Part shown: positions 1 through 6,223 of the stretch, piece after piece
Position numbering within the stretch: the stretch's first letter is position 1
Layout of the letters: each line of letters begins with the position of its first letter
Source of the DNA: JAQIBY01 sp046546095
GTDB lineage: Bacteria > Bacteroidota > Bacteroidia > Bacteroidales > ML635J-15
Reading direction: 5' to 3'
Assembly: GCA_046546095.1 (NCBI GenBank)
Contig: JBKGYK010000096.1
Location: 1 to 8,850, forward strand
Length of the DNA stretch: 8,850 nucleotides
Made by a program: the position numbers and the translations under genes
The notes under the pieces: generated by a model
What the model saw: the letters and a program-made list of their open reading frames with translations, nothing else
The model's database searches: none
What the model was told of the DNA's origin: nothing

Positions 1-50
1 GCGAAATCGAGTGTAAATAAAGAAATGTTTTTGGCATGAATTTTTGCAAT

Positions 51-91
51 GCCTGCCTGTATTGTTAATCAATTATAGTTGGCAGGCAGGC
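51..91. repeat. Inverted repeat GCCTGCCTG / CAGGCAGGC
   Basis: Two perfect 9-base arms at 51-59 and 83-91 flank a 23-base AT-rich spacer, and the arms themselves are built from tandem CCTG/CAGG units. The element lies 105 bases past the stop codon of the minus-strand M16 gene. Neither strand has a T-run after the stem, so it is not a standard intrinsic terminator. It could be a transcript-end hairpin of another type or a copy of a dispersed intergenic repeat. No second copy was found in this window. Confidence 0.6.
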
Positions 92-136
92 TTTGTAGCA
101 AAAATCATGACCAAAAACCCATTCAGGGCATTGCTA

Positions 137-150
137 TAAACCCGGGTTTA
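137..150. repeat. 14-bp perfect palindrome TAAACCCGGGTTTA
   Basis: This is a gapless, perfectly symmetric 14-base palindrome in the non-coding stretch 46 bases past the stop of the minus-strand M16 gene. It could be a protein-binding site or the base of a hairpin without a proper loop. It could also be chance, and nothing else in the sequence assigns it a role. Confidence 0.4.
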
Positions 151-195
151 CAATTGCATCTGTCTGGAAAGGTCGAAAAATGTTTAAGGTCGGTG

Positions 196-1455
196 TTACC
201 CTGCTGTAACTTTATGCATGGCTTTTGTGTCAAGGTGCTTTGCCGCAATATCTCTTATTTCAGAAGGTGTGATTTCATGGATTTGCCGGATAAAATCAGC
301 ATAATATCCAAAATCGAGGTTCATTTCCATCAGATACCGGTAAATGGAAGCATGTTTAAATGCTCCGTCGAAAGTGGAAAGCAGCTCGCCGCTCATGTAG
401 TTTTGTACAAGTCTGAGTTCCTCCTCTGTCACCAGGTCTGATTTAAGTACATCTGCCTCATGCTCAATCTGCCTGATGGTGTCTTCAAGATATTCATGTC
501 CGACATCTGTTGAGATTGTATGGGTACATCCGTATTGTGATGGTTTGATATTGGAATAAATTCCGTAAGTATATGCCTTGTCTTCACGGATATTGCGCAT
601 GAGTCTTGATCCGAAAAAACCACCAAAAATCGTATCAACAAGTTTGAATCCGAAATAGTCAGGATGCCCGGGTCCGATGATTTTTTTGCCCCATTTCAGT
701 GATGTCTGGGTTTTGTCATCCATTGCTATATGATGATTTTCCGGTTTGTCGGGCCTGGGATTAGAAATGTTTTCAACGGATTTATATTGTACAGCAACTT
801 GTCCGAAATGTTTGTTTAGCTGGCTCTTGATGTCTTTGGGGAAATAACCTGAGATGCCAATTCTGCAGGAAGTAATATAATTTTCAAGGTAAAAACGTTC
901 AATATCCTCCAAAGTAATATCATCCAGTGCAGATTCTTCGGGATAAAATCCCAAAGGATTGTTTTTTCCCCATATCAGTGTTTTTAGGTAGGCTGCAGCA
1001 TTATAATCGGTGCGTTTGAGATTTTGTCGTAACCTCTGCCGTGTTTTTTCACGGAGAAAAGTCAGTGAATCTTCGGTAAAATCCGGATCAAAAAGCATAT
1101 CATAAGCTACAGGGAGGAGGTTTTCCAGGTACATTACCGGAAGATAAAATGAAAATACCGACCATTTTCTGCCAATTTTTTGCTGCAGGAAAATACCGTA
1201 ATAATCGAGTGTTTCCTCAAATGATTGGCTTTTGCCATTTTGTTTGCCTTCGCGAAGCATGGCATTGGTGAAAGCCGATAAGAAAGCTTTTGACTGAAGA
1301 GCCTGTCCTGATTCAAAAATGAAATCCAGTTTCATGGCTTTGATCGTGTCATTGTAAAAACCATGAATTTCCATTCCATTATCCAGTTTGTAGGTGTGTA
1401 CTGGCAGATTACGGAAGGTAGTTATTTCATGAATTCTGGGCTTGTGATGTGTCAT
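196..1455 (-). CDS. M16B peptidase-like subunit without zinc site, carrying the Arg/Tyr pair
   Basis: This 419-residue protein belongs to the M16 (insulinase/processing-peptidase) family. It has the usual two halves: an N-terminal M16 domain (about residues 18-165) and an M16_C domain (about 180-360). The region where the zinc motif HxxEH should lie (about residues 60-70, AFTNAMLREG) has no histidine, so the protein cannot bind the catalytic zinc in the standard way. The M16_C half keeps the substrate-binding signature FGSRLMRNIREDKAYTYG, with Arg290 and Tyr297 in the family's R/Y positions. In known two-subunit M16B enzymes one partner gives the zinc site and the other gives R/Y. The gene directly upstream has exactly the missing zinc motif, and the two overlap as TAATG, which suggests translational coupling and a heterodimer. 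No signal peptide is visible, so it is probably cytoplasmic. The substrate is unknown. Confidence 0.93.
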   Translation of the reverse strand: MTHHKPRIHEITTFRNLPVHTYKLDNGMEIHGFYNDTIKAMKLDFIFESGQALQSKAFLSAFTNAMLREGKQNGKSQSFEETLDYYGIFLQQKIGRKWSVFSFYLPVMYLENLLPVAYDMLFDPDFTEDSLTFLREKTRQRLRQNLKRTDYNAAAYLKTLIWGKNNPLGFYPEESALDDITLEDIERFYLENYITSCRIGISGYFPKDIKSQLNKHFGQVAVQYKSVENISNPRPDKPENHHIAMDDKTQTSLKWGKKIIGPGHPDYFGFKLVDTIFGGFFGSRLMRNIREDKAYTYGIYSNIKPSQYGCTHTISTDVGHEYLEDTIRQIEHEADVLKSDLVTEEELRLVQNYMSGELLSTFDGAFKHASIYRYLMEMNLDFGYYADFIRQIHEITPSEIRDIAAKHLDTKAMHKVTAG

Positions 1456-2690
1456 TATTTTGCATGGTATTTAAGGATGGAGGCACTGTTACTGTTCAGC
1501 ATCTCTTTTGCTGTTTTTCTGATCTGCTCCTGTGTAACTGTGGAGATAAGATTGTCTTCCTTATTGATGAGGCCTACATCTCCCAGGTTTTCAAAATAGG
1601 CGAGATGGAAGGCTTTGTTATTCAGTGCGATATTGGAAAACATCCATGCAGAAACAGCTTTGTTTTTGACTTTAGTCAACTCTTTGTTTTGACAGCCGTT
1701 CTCTTTGAGCGCATCAATTTCTTCCCATATGAATTTTTCAGCATCATCAAGTGAAATTCCATCGGCCGGATAGCCATGAATGATAAACAGTCCGGGATCC
1801 GTGCTGCCCCAAATGTATGCGTCAAGTTCAGAGAATTTTTGTTTTTCCCTGACCAGTCCTGCGTAAAAACGTGAGGATTTACCATTGGCCAGAATGTCTG
1901 ATATGAGGTCAGCAGCATGATAATTATGGTGAAGACGACCCGGCATATGGAAACCCATTAAAATTGCATCCTGAGGTACATTTTCTTCTCTGATGGTTTT
2001 ACGCTGTGATAGTTGTTCAGGTTCCGTTATTCTTGTTTCTTCAGGAATAATCCCAACCGGGATATCTGCAAAATATTTTTTTACCAGTTCGAAGCTTTTA
2101 TAGGAGTCAATGTTTCCGGCAATTACAAGGACAGCATTGCCCGGGGCATAATATGATCTGTAAAATTCAAGAAGTTTTTCGTGGGTAGTATTTTTTATGT
2201 GATCAATGGCCAGGCCGATGGTTGACCAGCGATAGGGATGTTTTTTGAATGCCATATCGCGCATGATAGCATCCATATCTCCATAAGGCTGGTTGAGATA
2301 GTTTTCCTTAAATTCCTCTGTTACAACAGATTTTTGGATAGCGATGCTTTTTTCATCCAGATTCAGATTTTGCATTCTGTCGGCTTCAAGCCAGAGTGCT
2401 GTTTCCAGATTGGTAGCCGGCAGGATGTCATAATAATTGGTGACATCATTGTTTGTAAAGGCATTGTTTTCACCTCCGGCTTCTTCCAGAATGCGGTCGA
2501 AGTTGGGCGCATGTTTTGAACCACCGAACATCAGATGCTCAAAAAGGTGTGCCATGCCGGTCAGCTCCGGGTCTTCGTTTTTAGCCCCGACTTTGTACAG
2601 GGTATTAACGCAGACCAATGGTGTTGATTTATCTTCATGGATGATGACAGTCAAGCCATTATCCAGGGTAAACTTCTGGAATTTGATCAT
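1455..2690 (-). CDS. M16B zinc metallopeptidase, catalytic subunit
   Basis: This 411-residue M16 peptidase has the inverted zinc motif HLFEH at residues 48-52. The third zinc ligand is expected in VVTEEFKE (residues 122-129, most likely Glu126), 74 residues after His52, as usual for the family. The N-terminal domain spans about residues 10-160 and the M16_C domain about 167-345. In the M16_C signature SSRFYAGLVREKQ, Arg281 is present, but the position seven residues later that is normally Tyr is Glu288. This half therefore seems to rely on its partner, the next gene downstream, for the R/Y pair. It starts directly with the mature fold (MIKFQKFTLDNGL) and has no signal peptide. No Shine-Dalgarno sequence precedes the ATG, and the leader is AT-rich. 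The start lies only 23 bases past the T-run of a strong terminator, so it either has its own promoter overlapping that element or depends on read-through. Confidence 0.95.
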   Translation of the reverse strand: MIKFQKFTLDNGLTVIIHEDKSTPLVCVNTLYKVGAKNEDPELTGMAHLFEHLMFGGSKHAPNFDRILEEAGGENNAFTNNDVTNYYDILPATNLETALWLEADRMQNLNLDEKSIAIQKSVVTEEFKENYLNQPYGDMDAIMRDMAFKKHPYRWSTIGLAIDHIKNTTHEKLLEFYRSYYAPGNAVLVIAGNIDSYKSFELVKKYFADIPVGIIPEETRITEPEQLSQRKTIREENVPQDAILMGFHMPGRLHHNYHAADLISDILANGKSSRFYAGLVREKQKFSELDAYIWGSTDPGLFIIHGYPADGISLDDAEKFIWEEIDALKENGCQNKELTKVKNKAVSAWMFSNIALNNKAFHLAYFENLGDVGLINKEDNLISTVTQEQIRKTAKEMLNSNSASILKYHAK

Positions 2691-2716
2691 AATAATCTAA
2701 AAAAGATATGTGTAAA

Positions 2717-2740
2717 AAAAACCGCCCGGAGGCGGTTTTT
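2717..2740 (-). terminator. Intrinsic terminator of the oxidoreductase operon
   Basis: A 10-bp stem (AAAAACCGCC / GGCGGTTTTT) closes a 4-base loop. Read on the minus strand the loop is TCCG closed by a C-G pair, matching the very stable cUNCGg tetraloop class, and the stem runs into eight consecutive T (2721 down to 2714). It begins seven bases past the stop of the gamma-subunit gene. On the plus strand it is followed by five T, so it may also work in reverse, but no plus-strand gene needs it. Confidence 0.93.
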
Positions 2741-2746
2741 ACAAAC

Positions 2747-3298
2747 TTATGCTGTTTGAACTTCTTCCAAAATTTCCAGCCCGTGCTTAATCGCTTTCTC
2801 ATTGAGAGGTAGCAGTTTGTGATGACGGGCAGGCAATGATTTCTCCAGTCCCTGCATGACATTGTCAAGTTTTACAATGGGTTTGATTTTCAGATACGCA
2901 CCCAGTACAATCATATTGAATGTTTTGGGATTGCCTAATTCGGCAGCTGCGGCCGTACCTTCAACCTTGTAGATGTTGATGTCATTGCGTTCCGGCGGAC
3001 GTGTAATTCCGTTTGGATCATAAAGGATCATCCCACCGGGTTTAACTTTGGATTCGAATTTGTCCAGTGAAGGTTGGTTGAGAATAATAGCGGTATCGAA
3101 AGATGTCAAAATTGGAGAGCTGATGCGTTCATCGCTGATGACAACAGTAACATTTGATGTTCCACCGCGCATTTCCGGTCCGTATGAGGGCATCCAGGAA
3201 ACTTCCTGTCCCTGCATGAGTCCTGAGTAGGCAAGAATTTTACCCATAGATAAAACACCTTGTCCACCAAAACCTGCTATGATGATTTCTTCAGTCAT
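2747..3298 (-). CDS. 2-oxoacid:ferredoxin oxidoreductase, gamma subunit
   Basis: This 183-residue protein is the gamma (catalytic-core) subunit of a 2-oxoacid:ferredoxin oxidoreductase (POR family; KorC/VorC equivalent). The family signature GFGGQGV lies at residues 9-15, followed by SWMPSYGPEMRGGTSN at residues 34-49, which is also characteristic. The length fits a free-standing gamma subunit; in some lineages this domain is fused to alpha. It is the last gene of the operon, 12 bases after beta, and a strong terminator follows it. The leader before the ATG is AT-rich with no Shine-Dalgarno sequence. Gamma packs against the alpha/beta core and contributes to CoA handling in the family. Substrate specificity cannot be read from it. 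Confidence 0.95.
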   Translation of the reverse strand: MTEEIIIAGFGGQGVLSMGKILAYSGLMQGQEVSWMPSYGPEMRGGTSNVTVVISDERISSPILTSFDTAIILNQPSLDKFESKVKPGGMILYDPNGITRPPERNDINIYKVEGTAAAAELGNPKTFNMIVLGAYLKIKPIVKLDNVMQGLEKSLPARHHKLLPLNEKAIKHGLEILEEVQTA

Positions 3299-3310
3299 AT
3301 CGATTGATTT

Positions 3311-4099
3311 TTATTTTTTTACTAATTCGCCTTCAAGTTTAATGTCACCAAGTTCGTAGAACGGCAGCATGTTATCAACCAGCCACTGGTTGGCATCTAC
3401 CGGGGTCATTTTCCATCCTGAATTACAGTTGGAAACAATCTCCACAAATGAGGTGCCTTTTTTGAGTTTCTGATTTTCAAATGCCTGACGCAGCGCTTTT
3501 TTGGCTTTACGTGCGTGACGTGGCGTATGAACAGCCTGGCGTGTAACGTAATGTGTGCCGTCAAGTTGCGCCACCAATTCTGTCATTTTTATCGGGCCAC
3601 CCATCATTTCGGTTTCGCGACCGTAAGGAGAGGTGGATGATTTCATATTGGGCAATGTGGTTGGAGCCATCTGGCCGCCTGTCATACCATAAATACCATT
3701 GTTGATAAAAATGAAGGTGATGTCTTCACCACGGTTGCAGGCATGGATGGTTTCTGCAGTACCAATGGCTGCCAGGTCACCATCACCCTGATAAGTAAAG
3801 ACATATTTATCCGGCATGGTGCGTTTTAATCCGGTAGCAAGTGCCGGTGCACGACCATGTGCAGCTTCCTGCATGTCAATATCCATGTAGTTATACATCA
3901 GCACGGAACAACCAACCGGTGTTACACCAATGGTTTTGTCCTGAATGCCCAGTTCTTCAATGACTTCAGCCACCAGCCTGTGAGCAGTGCCATGTCCACA
4001 CCCCGGACAATAATGTAGTGGTGTGTCCGTCATTACCCTGGATTTTTCGTATACAAGGTTTTCTTTTTTTATGATGTCATCAATTTTTACTTCAGCCAT
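3311..4099 (-). CDS. 2-oxoacid:ferredoxin oxidoreductase, beta subunit (thiamine-diphosphate binding)
   Basis: This 262-residue beta subunit (KorB / TPP-binding VOR subunit) carries the thiamine-diphosphate and magnesium motif: GDGD at residues 105-108 and NNGIYGMTGGQ at 133-143, followed by APTT. Four cysteines, Cys31 and Cys34 (CPGCGHG), Cys64 (PVGCSVL) and Cys225 (SNCNSGW), have the spacing of the [4Fe-4S] ligands in two-subunit archaeal 2-oxoacid:ferredoxin oxidoreductases, so the proximal cluster should be present. It catalyses decarboxylation of a 2-oxoacid and passes electrons towards ferredoxin. The start is well supported: AGGAGG lies six bases upstream of the ATG, inside the last codons of the alpha gene, and only two bases separate the genes. 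The cytoplasmic complex needs the alpha, gamma and delta subunits of the same operon. Confidence 0.97.
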   Translation of the reverse strand: MAEVKIDDIIKKENLVYEKSRVMTDTPLHYCPGCGHGTAHRLVAEVIEELGIQDKTIGVTPVGCSVLMYNYMDIDMQEAAHGRAPALATGLKRTMPDKYVFTYQGDGDLAAIGTAETIHACNRGEDITFIFINNGIYGMTGGQMAPTTLPNMKSSTSPYGRETEMMGGPIKMTELVAQLDGTHYVTRQAVHTPRHARKAKKALRQAFENQKLKKGTSFVEIVSNCNSGWKMTPVDANQWLVDNMLPFYELGDIKLEGELVKK

Positions 4100-4101
4100 G
4101 A

Positions 4102-5187
4102 TTATCCTCCTATTATTTTTTGTTCGAGGGCTTCAACGATTTCTTCCGCAGTCGGTATAACACCGCCCAGGCGACCAAAATGTTCGACCGGACGTTCTCC
4201 GTTTACAGCCAGTTTAATATCTTCCACCATTTGCCCGGCGCTCATTTCTACAGATAAATATCCTTTGATCTGAGGAATGAATTCACGGATTTGTTTGGTT
4301 GGGAATGGGAACAAGGTGATTGGGCGCAACAGGCCTACTTTGATTCCTTTTTTGCGTGCAAGCTTAACAGCAGATTGGCAAATACGGGCAGATGAGCCAT
4401 AAGCGACAAAGAGATAGTCAGCATCATCGCACTCAATGGTTTCATATCTGACCTCATTTTCTTTCATGTCCTCATATTTATCCATGAGCTTGTGGTTGAA
4501 TTTTTCCATTCTTCCGGCATCCAGCTCAAGGGATGTGATGATATTTCTTTCCCTGCTTGCTGGTTTACCGGTTGTAGCCCATGGACACTCCTGAATGATT
4601 TCTTCGGGGGTTCTTCTTTCTTTTTGTGGTGACATTTCCACTTTTTCCATCATCTGACCAATAACACCATCAGAAAGAATCATTGCCGGGTTACGGTATT
4701 TAAATGCAAGCTCGAAACCGAGTTCAACAAAGTCGTACATTTCCTGCACTGATGCCGGGGCAAGTACGAGCAGACGGTAATCACCATGTCCACCACCTTT
4801 GGTTGACTGGAAATAATCACACTGTCCGGGCTGTATGGTTCCTAGTCCCGGTCCGCCACGAACGACATTAAGTATCAGTGATGGCAATTCAGCTCCTGCC
4901 ATATAAGAAATCCCTTCCTGCTTGAGACTGATGCCCGGGCTGGATGATGATGTCATGACTTTTCTTCCGGCACCGGCAGCACCGTAAACCATGTTAATCG
5001 CAGCCACTTCACTTTCTGCCTGCAAAACAACCATTCCCGTTCTTTCATGAGGCTTTTCGGCCATTAAATACTCGATAACCTCGGATTGCGGTGTGATTGG
5101 GTAACCAAAATAAGCGTCGGCTCCGTCGCGAATTGCAGCTTCAGCAATTGCTTCGTTACCTTTCATTAATTTGAGTTCTTTATCCAT
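4102..5187 (-). CDS. vorB: 2-oxoacid:ferredoxin oxidoreductase, alpha subunit (VorB/KorA type)
   Basis: This 361-residue protein is the alpha subunit of a four-part 2-oxoacid:ferredoxin oxidoreductase. The N-terminal pyrimidine-binding domain (about residues 10-200) carries YPITP at 29-33, a motif important for catalysis in this family. It also has the acidic stretch QAESE (56-60), where the glutamate that activates thiamine diphosphate is expected, and TSSSSPG (79-85). Domain II covers about 250-345. Proteins of this length and gene order in Bacteroidota are usually named 3-methyl-2-oxobutanoate dehydrogenase subunit VorB. The same family includes 2-oxoglutarate (KorA) enzymes, so the substrate could be branched-chain 2-oxoacids or 2-oxoglutarate, and the symbol is a family name only. 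It has no fused gamma domain, because gamma is a separate gene. It follows delta by 18 bases and precedes beta by 2. Its last codons (Gly-Gly-stop) contain the ribosome-binding site of beta. Confidence 0.95.
   Translation of the reverse strand: MDKELKLMKGNEAIAEAAIRDGADAYFGYPITPQSEVIEYLMAEKPHERTGMVVLQAESEVAAINMVYGAAGAGRKVMTSSSSPGISLKQEGISYMAGAELPSLILNVVRGGPGLGTIQPGQCDYFQSTKGGGHGDYRLLVLAPASVQEMYDFVELGFELAFKYRNPAMILSDGVIGQMMEKVEMSPQKERRTPEEIIQECPWATTGKPASRERNIITSLELDAGRMEKFNHKLMDKYEDMKENEVRYETIECDDADYLFVAYGSSARICQSAVKLARKKGIKVGLLRPITLFPFPTKQIREFIPQIKGYLSVEMSAGQMVEDIKLAVNGERPVEHFGRLGGVIPTAEEIVEALEQKIIGG
4106..4111 (-). promoter_or_regulatory. Shine-Dalgarno AGGAGG of the beta-subunit gene
   Basis: A perfect AGGAGG sits six bases before the beta ATG and overlaps the final Gly-Gly codons of alpha. 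None of the other starts in this window has a comparable site, which fits the weak use of Shine-Dalgarno sequences in Bacteroidota. It fixes the beta start and may help keep alpha and beta translation in step. Confidence 0.75.
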
Positions 5188-5205
5188 TGTAATGAGGATT
5201 TTTAA

Positions 5206-5433
5206 TTATGCAACTTTTAATTTATACACTGAAATAACTCCATCCGGACAAACAATTGCGCAATTTGCACATCCAATGCATGCATCAGGATTGCTCATTT
5301 CAGCATAATTATAACCTTTGGAATTAACAGCTTTAGCCAATGAAATAACATCAGTTGGACACGCCGGTATACAGACACCGCAGCCTTTGCAGTGCTCCTT
5401 GTCGACGACGATAGCTCCTTTGAATTTTGCCAT
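5206..5433 (-). CDS. 2-oxoacid:ferredoxin oxidoreductase, delta subunit (2[4Fe-4S] ferredoxin-like)
   Basis: This 75-residue ferredoxin-like protein has two classical [4Fe-4S] motifs: CKGCGVCIPACP (Cys15, 18, 21, 25) and CIGCANCAIVCP (Cys52, 55, 58, 62). It corresponds to KorD/VorD, the electron-transfer subunit that carries electrons from the beta-subunit cluster to free ferredoxin. It is the first gene of the operon and follows an AT-rich 35-base leader after a TAnnTTTG element. All eight cluster cysteines are present, so it should be functional. As a lone sequence it could be mistaken for a free ferredoxin, but its tight position ahead of alpha, beta and gamma makes the subunit role much more likely. 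Confidence 0.96.
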   Translation of the reverse strand: MAKFKGAIVVDKEHCKGCGVCIPACPTDVISLAKAVNSKGYNYAEMSNPDACIGCANCAIVCPDGVISVYKLKVA

Positions 5434-5456
5434 AACTATATAAATTTTATGTGTTT

Positions 5457-5500
5457 TAAATAATTATCCAAAGGTAAGAAAAAAAACCTGAAATTATTTA
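5457..5500. repeat. 9-bp inverted repeat around the operon promoter element
   Basis: Perfect arms TAAATAATT (5457-5465) and AATTATTTA (5492-5500) are separated by 26 bases and enclose the TACCTTTG element of the minus-strand operon. The arrangement would suit an operator. The arms are made only of A and T in an AT-rich region, so chance is a real alternative. Confidence 0.35.
5469..5476 (-). promoter_or_regulatory. Putative -7 element of the oxidoreductase operon
   Basis: TACCTTTG on the minus strand matches the Bacteroidota primary-sigma -7 consensus TAnnTTTG exactly, 35 bases before the delta ATG. No good TTTG -33 box is found at the usual 19-21 base spacing upstream, so the promoter is only partly supported. 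A transcript starting here would cover all four oxidoreductase genes up to the terminator at 2717-2740. Confidence 0.5.
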
Positions 5501-5539
5501 TGTTGCAGGGCATTTTGGTAAGATGCACATATCCAGGAC

Positions 5540-5571
5540 TTTGTCAAATGTAAACAATTATCCTCGTTTTG
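5540..5571 (+). promoter_or_regulatory. Putative promoter of the nitroreductase gene
   Basis: TTTG (5540-5543) and TCGTTTTG (5564-5571) are 20 bases apart, the spacing of the Bacteroidota TTTG / TAnnTTTG promoter, with one mismatch in the -7 box. The expected transcript start, near 5577-5580, almost coincides with the first in-frame ATG at 5579. That favours the second ATG (5603) as the translation start. Confidence 0.4.
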
Positions 5572-5602
5572 ATGTTAGATGAGAAACAAAAATGTGTATC
5601 AT

Positions 5603-6139
5603 ATGAAACTTTTAGAATCGATAAAGAATCGTTATAGTCCCCGGGCATTTTCCTCAAAACCGGTAGAAAAAGAAAAAATTGAGGCTATGTTTGAAGCGGC
5701 ACGCTGGGCGCCGTCTTCATACAATAAGCAACCATGGTCATTCATCTATGCAACCCGTGATAACGAGGAAACCTGGGATAAACTTTTTGACAGTCTTGTC
5801 GAATTTAACCAGATATGGGTAAAAAACGCACCACTGCTTATTATGACAGCTGTCAGGAATGATTATAAACATGCTTACCATGATCTTGGTCTTGCTGTGG
5901 GTAATATGATGAATCAGGTGACCGGAATGGGGCTGTATATGCATCAAATGGGAGGGTTTGACCCTGAGAAAGCTGCAGAAAACATAAATCTGCCTGAAGG
6001 CTTAGAAGCTCATACCATGATTGCTGTGGGATACAAGGGCTCACTTGATGTGTTGCCGCAAGATTTCCAGGAAATGGAAAAACAGGAACGCGTTAGAAAA
6101 CCTCTGGAAGAAATGGTTTTTACCGAGGCTTTTAAATAA
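5603..6139 (+). CDS. Nitroreductase-family FMN-dependent oxidoreductase
   Basis: The protein has 178 residues from the ATG at 5603, or 186 from an alternative ATG at 5579. It belongs to the nitroreductase superfamily of homodimeric FMN enzymes that reduce nitro groups, quinones or enones with NAD(P)H. Counting from 5579, the FMN-binding arginines lie in KNRYSPRAF (residues 16-24), the next signature is AARWAPSSYNKQPWSF (40-55), and the helical segment LGLAVGNMMNQVTGMGLYM is followed by AVGYKG near the C-terminus. The APSSYN-QPW form resembles the TdsD-like branch, but this is recalled similarity and the substrate is unknown. I chose 5603 because family members start right before the SIKNRYS segment and because the putative promoter leaves almost no leader for 5579. 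It is a single gene, divergent from the oxidoreductase operon and convergent with the surface-protein gene. Confidence 0.92.
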   Translation: MKLLESIKNRYSPRAFSSKPVEKEKIEAMFEAARWAPSSYNKQPWSFIYATRDNEETWDKLFDSLVEFNQIWVKNAPLLIMTAVRNDYKHAYHDLGLAVGNMMNQVTGMGLYMHQMGGFDPEKAAENINLPEGLEAHTMIAVGYKGSLDVLPQDFQEMEKQERVRKPLEEMVFTEAFK

Positions 6140-6173
6140 TACTGCCAGTAAGTGTAGTCAGTTCAGTTAAAAT

Positions 6174-6206
6174 CAGAACGAGGAGCCAATCATCTCCTCG
6201 TTCCTG
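6174..6206. terminator. Hairpin between convergent genes, likely bidirectional terminator
   Basis: A perfect 10-bp stem (GAACGAGGAG at 6176-6185, CTCCTCGTTC at 6194-6203) encloses an 8-base loop. It extends to a CA/TG pair at 6174-6175 and 6205-6206 past a single bulged C. It lies between the nitroreductase stop and the surface-protein stop. On the minus strand it is followed by TGATTTTA, a weak T-run; the plus strand lacks one. It probably ends the surface-protein transcript and perhaps both. Confidence 0.7.
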
Positions 6207-6223
6207 CTTATGAGAGAGAGTAT

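Noticed and set aside
51..91. Intrinsic terminator of the M16 genes
   Set aside because: The stem is long enough but the 23-base loop is large and no T-run follows on either strand.
79..441. 120-residue open frame on the plus strand
   Set aside because: It mostly overlaps the M16 gene on the other strand and shows no recognisable domain; it is a shadow frame.
5579..5581. First in-frame ATG as the nitroreductase start
   Set aside because: Not excluded, but less likely: it adds eight residues not typical of the family and nearly coincides with the predicted transcript start.
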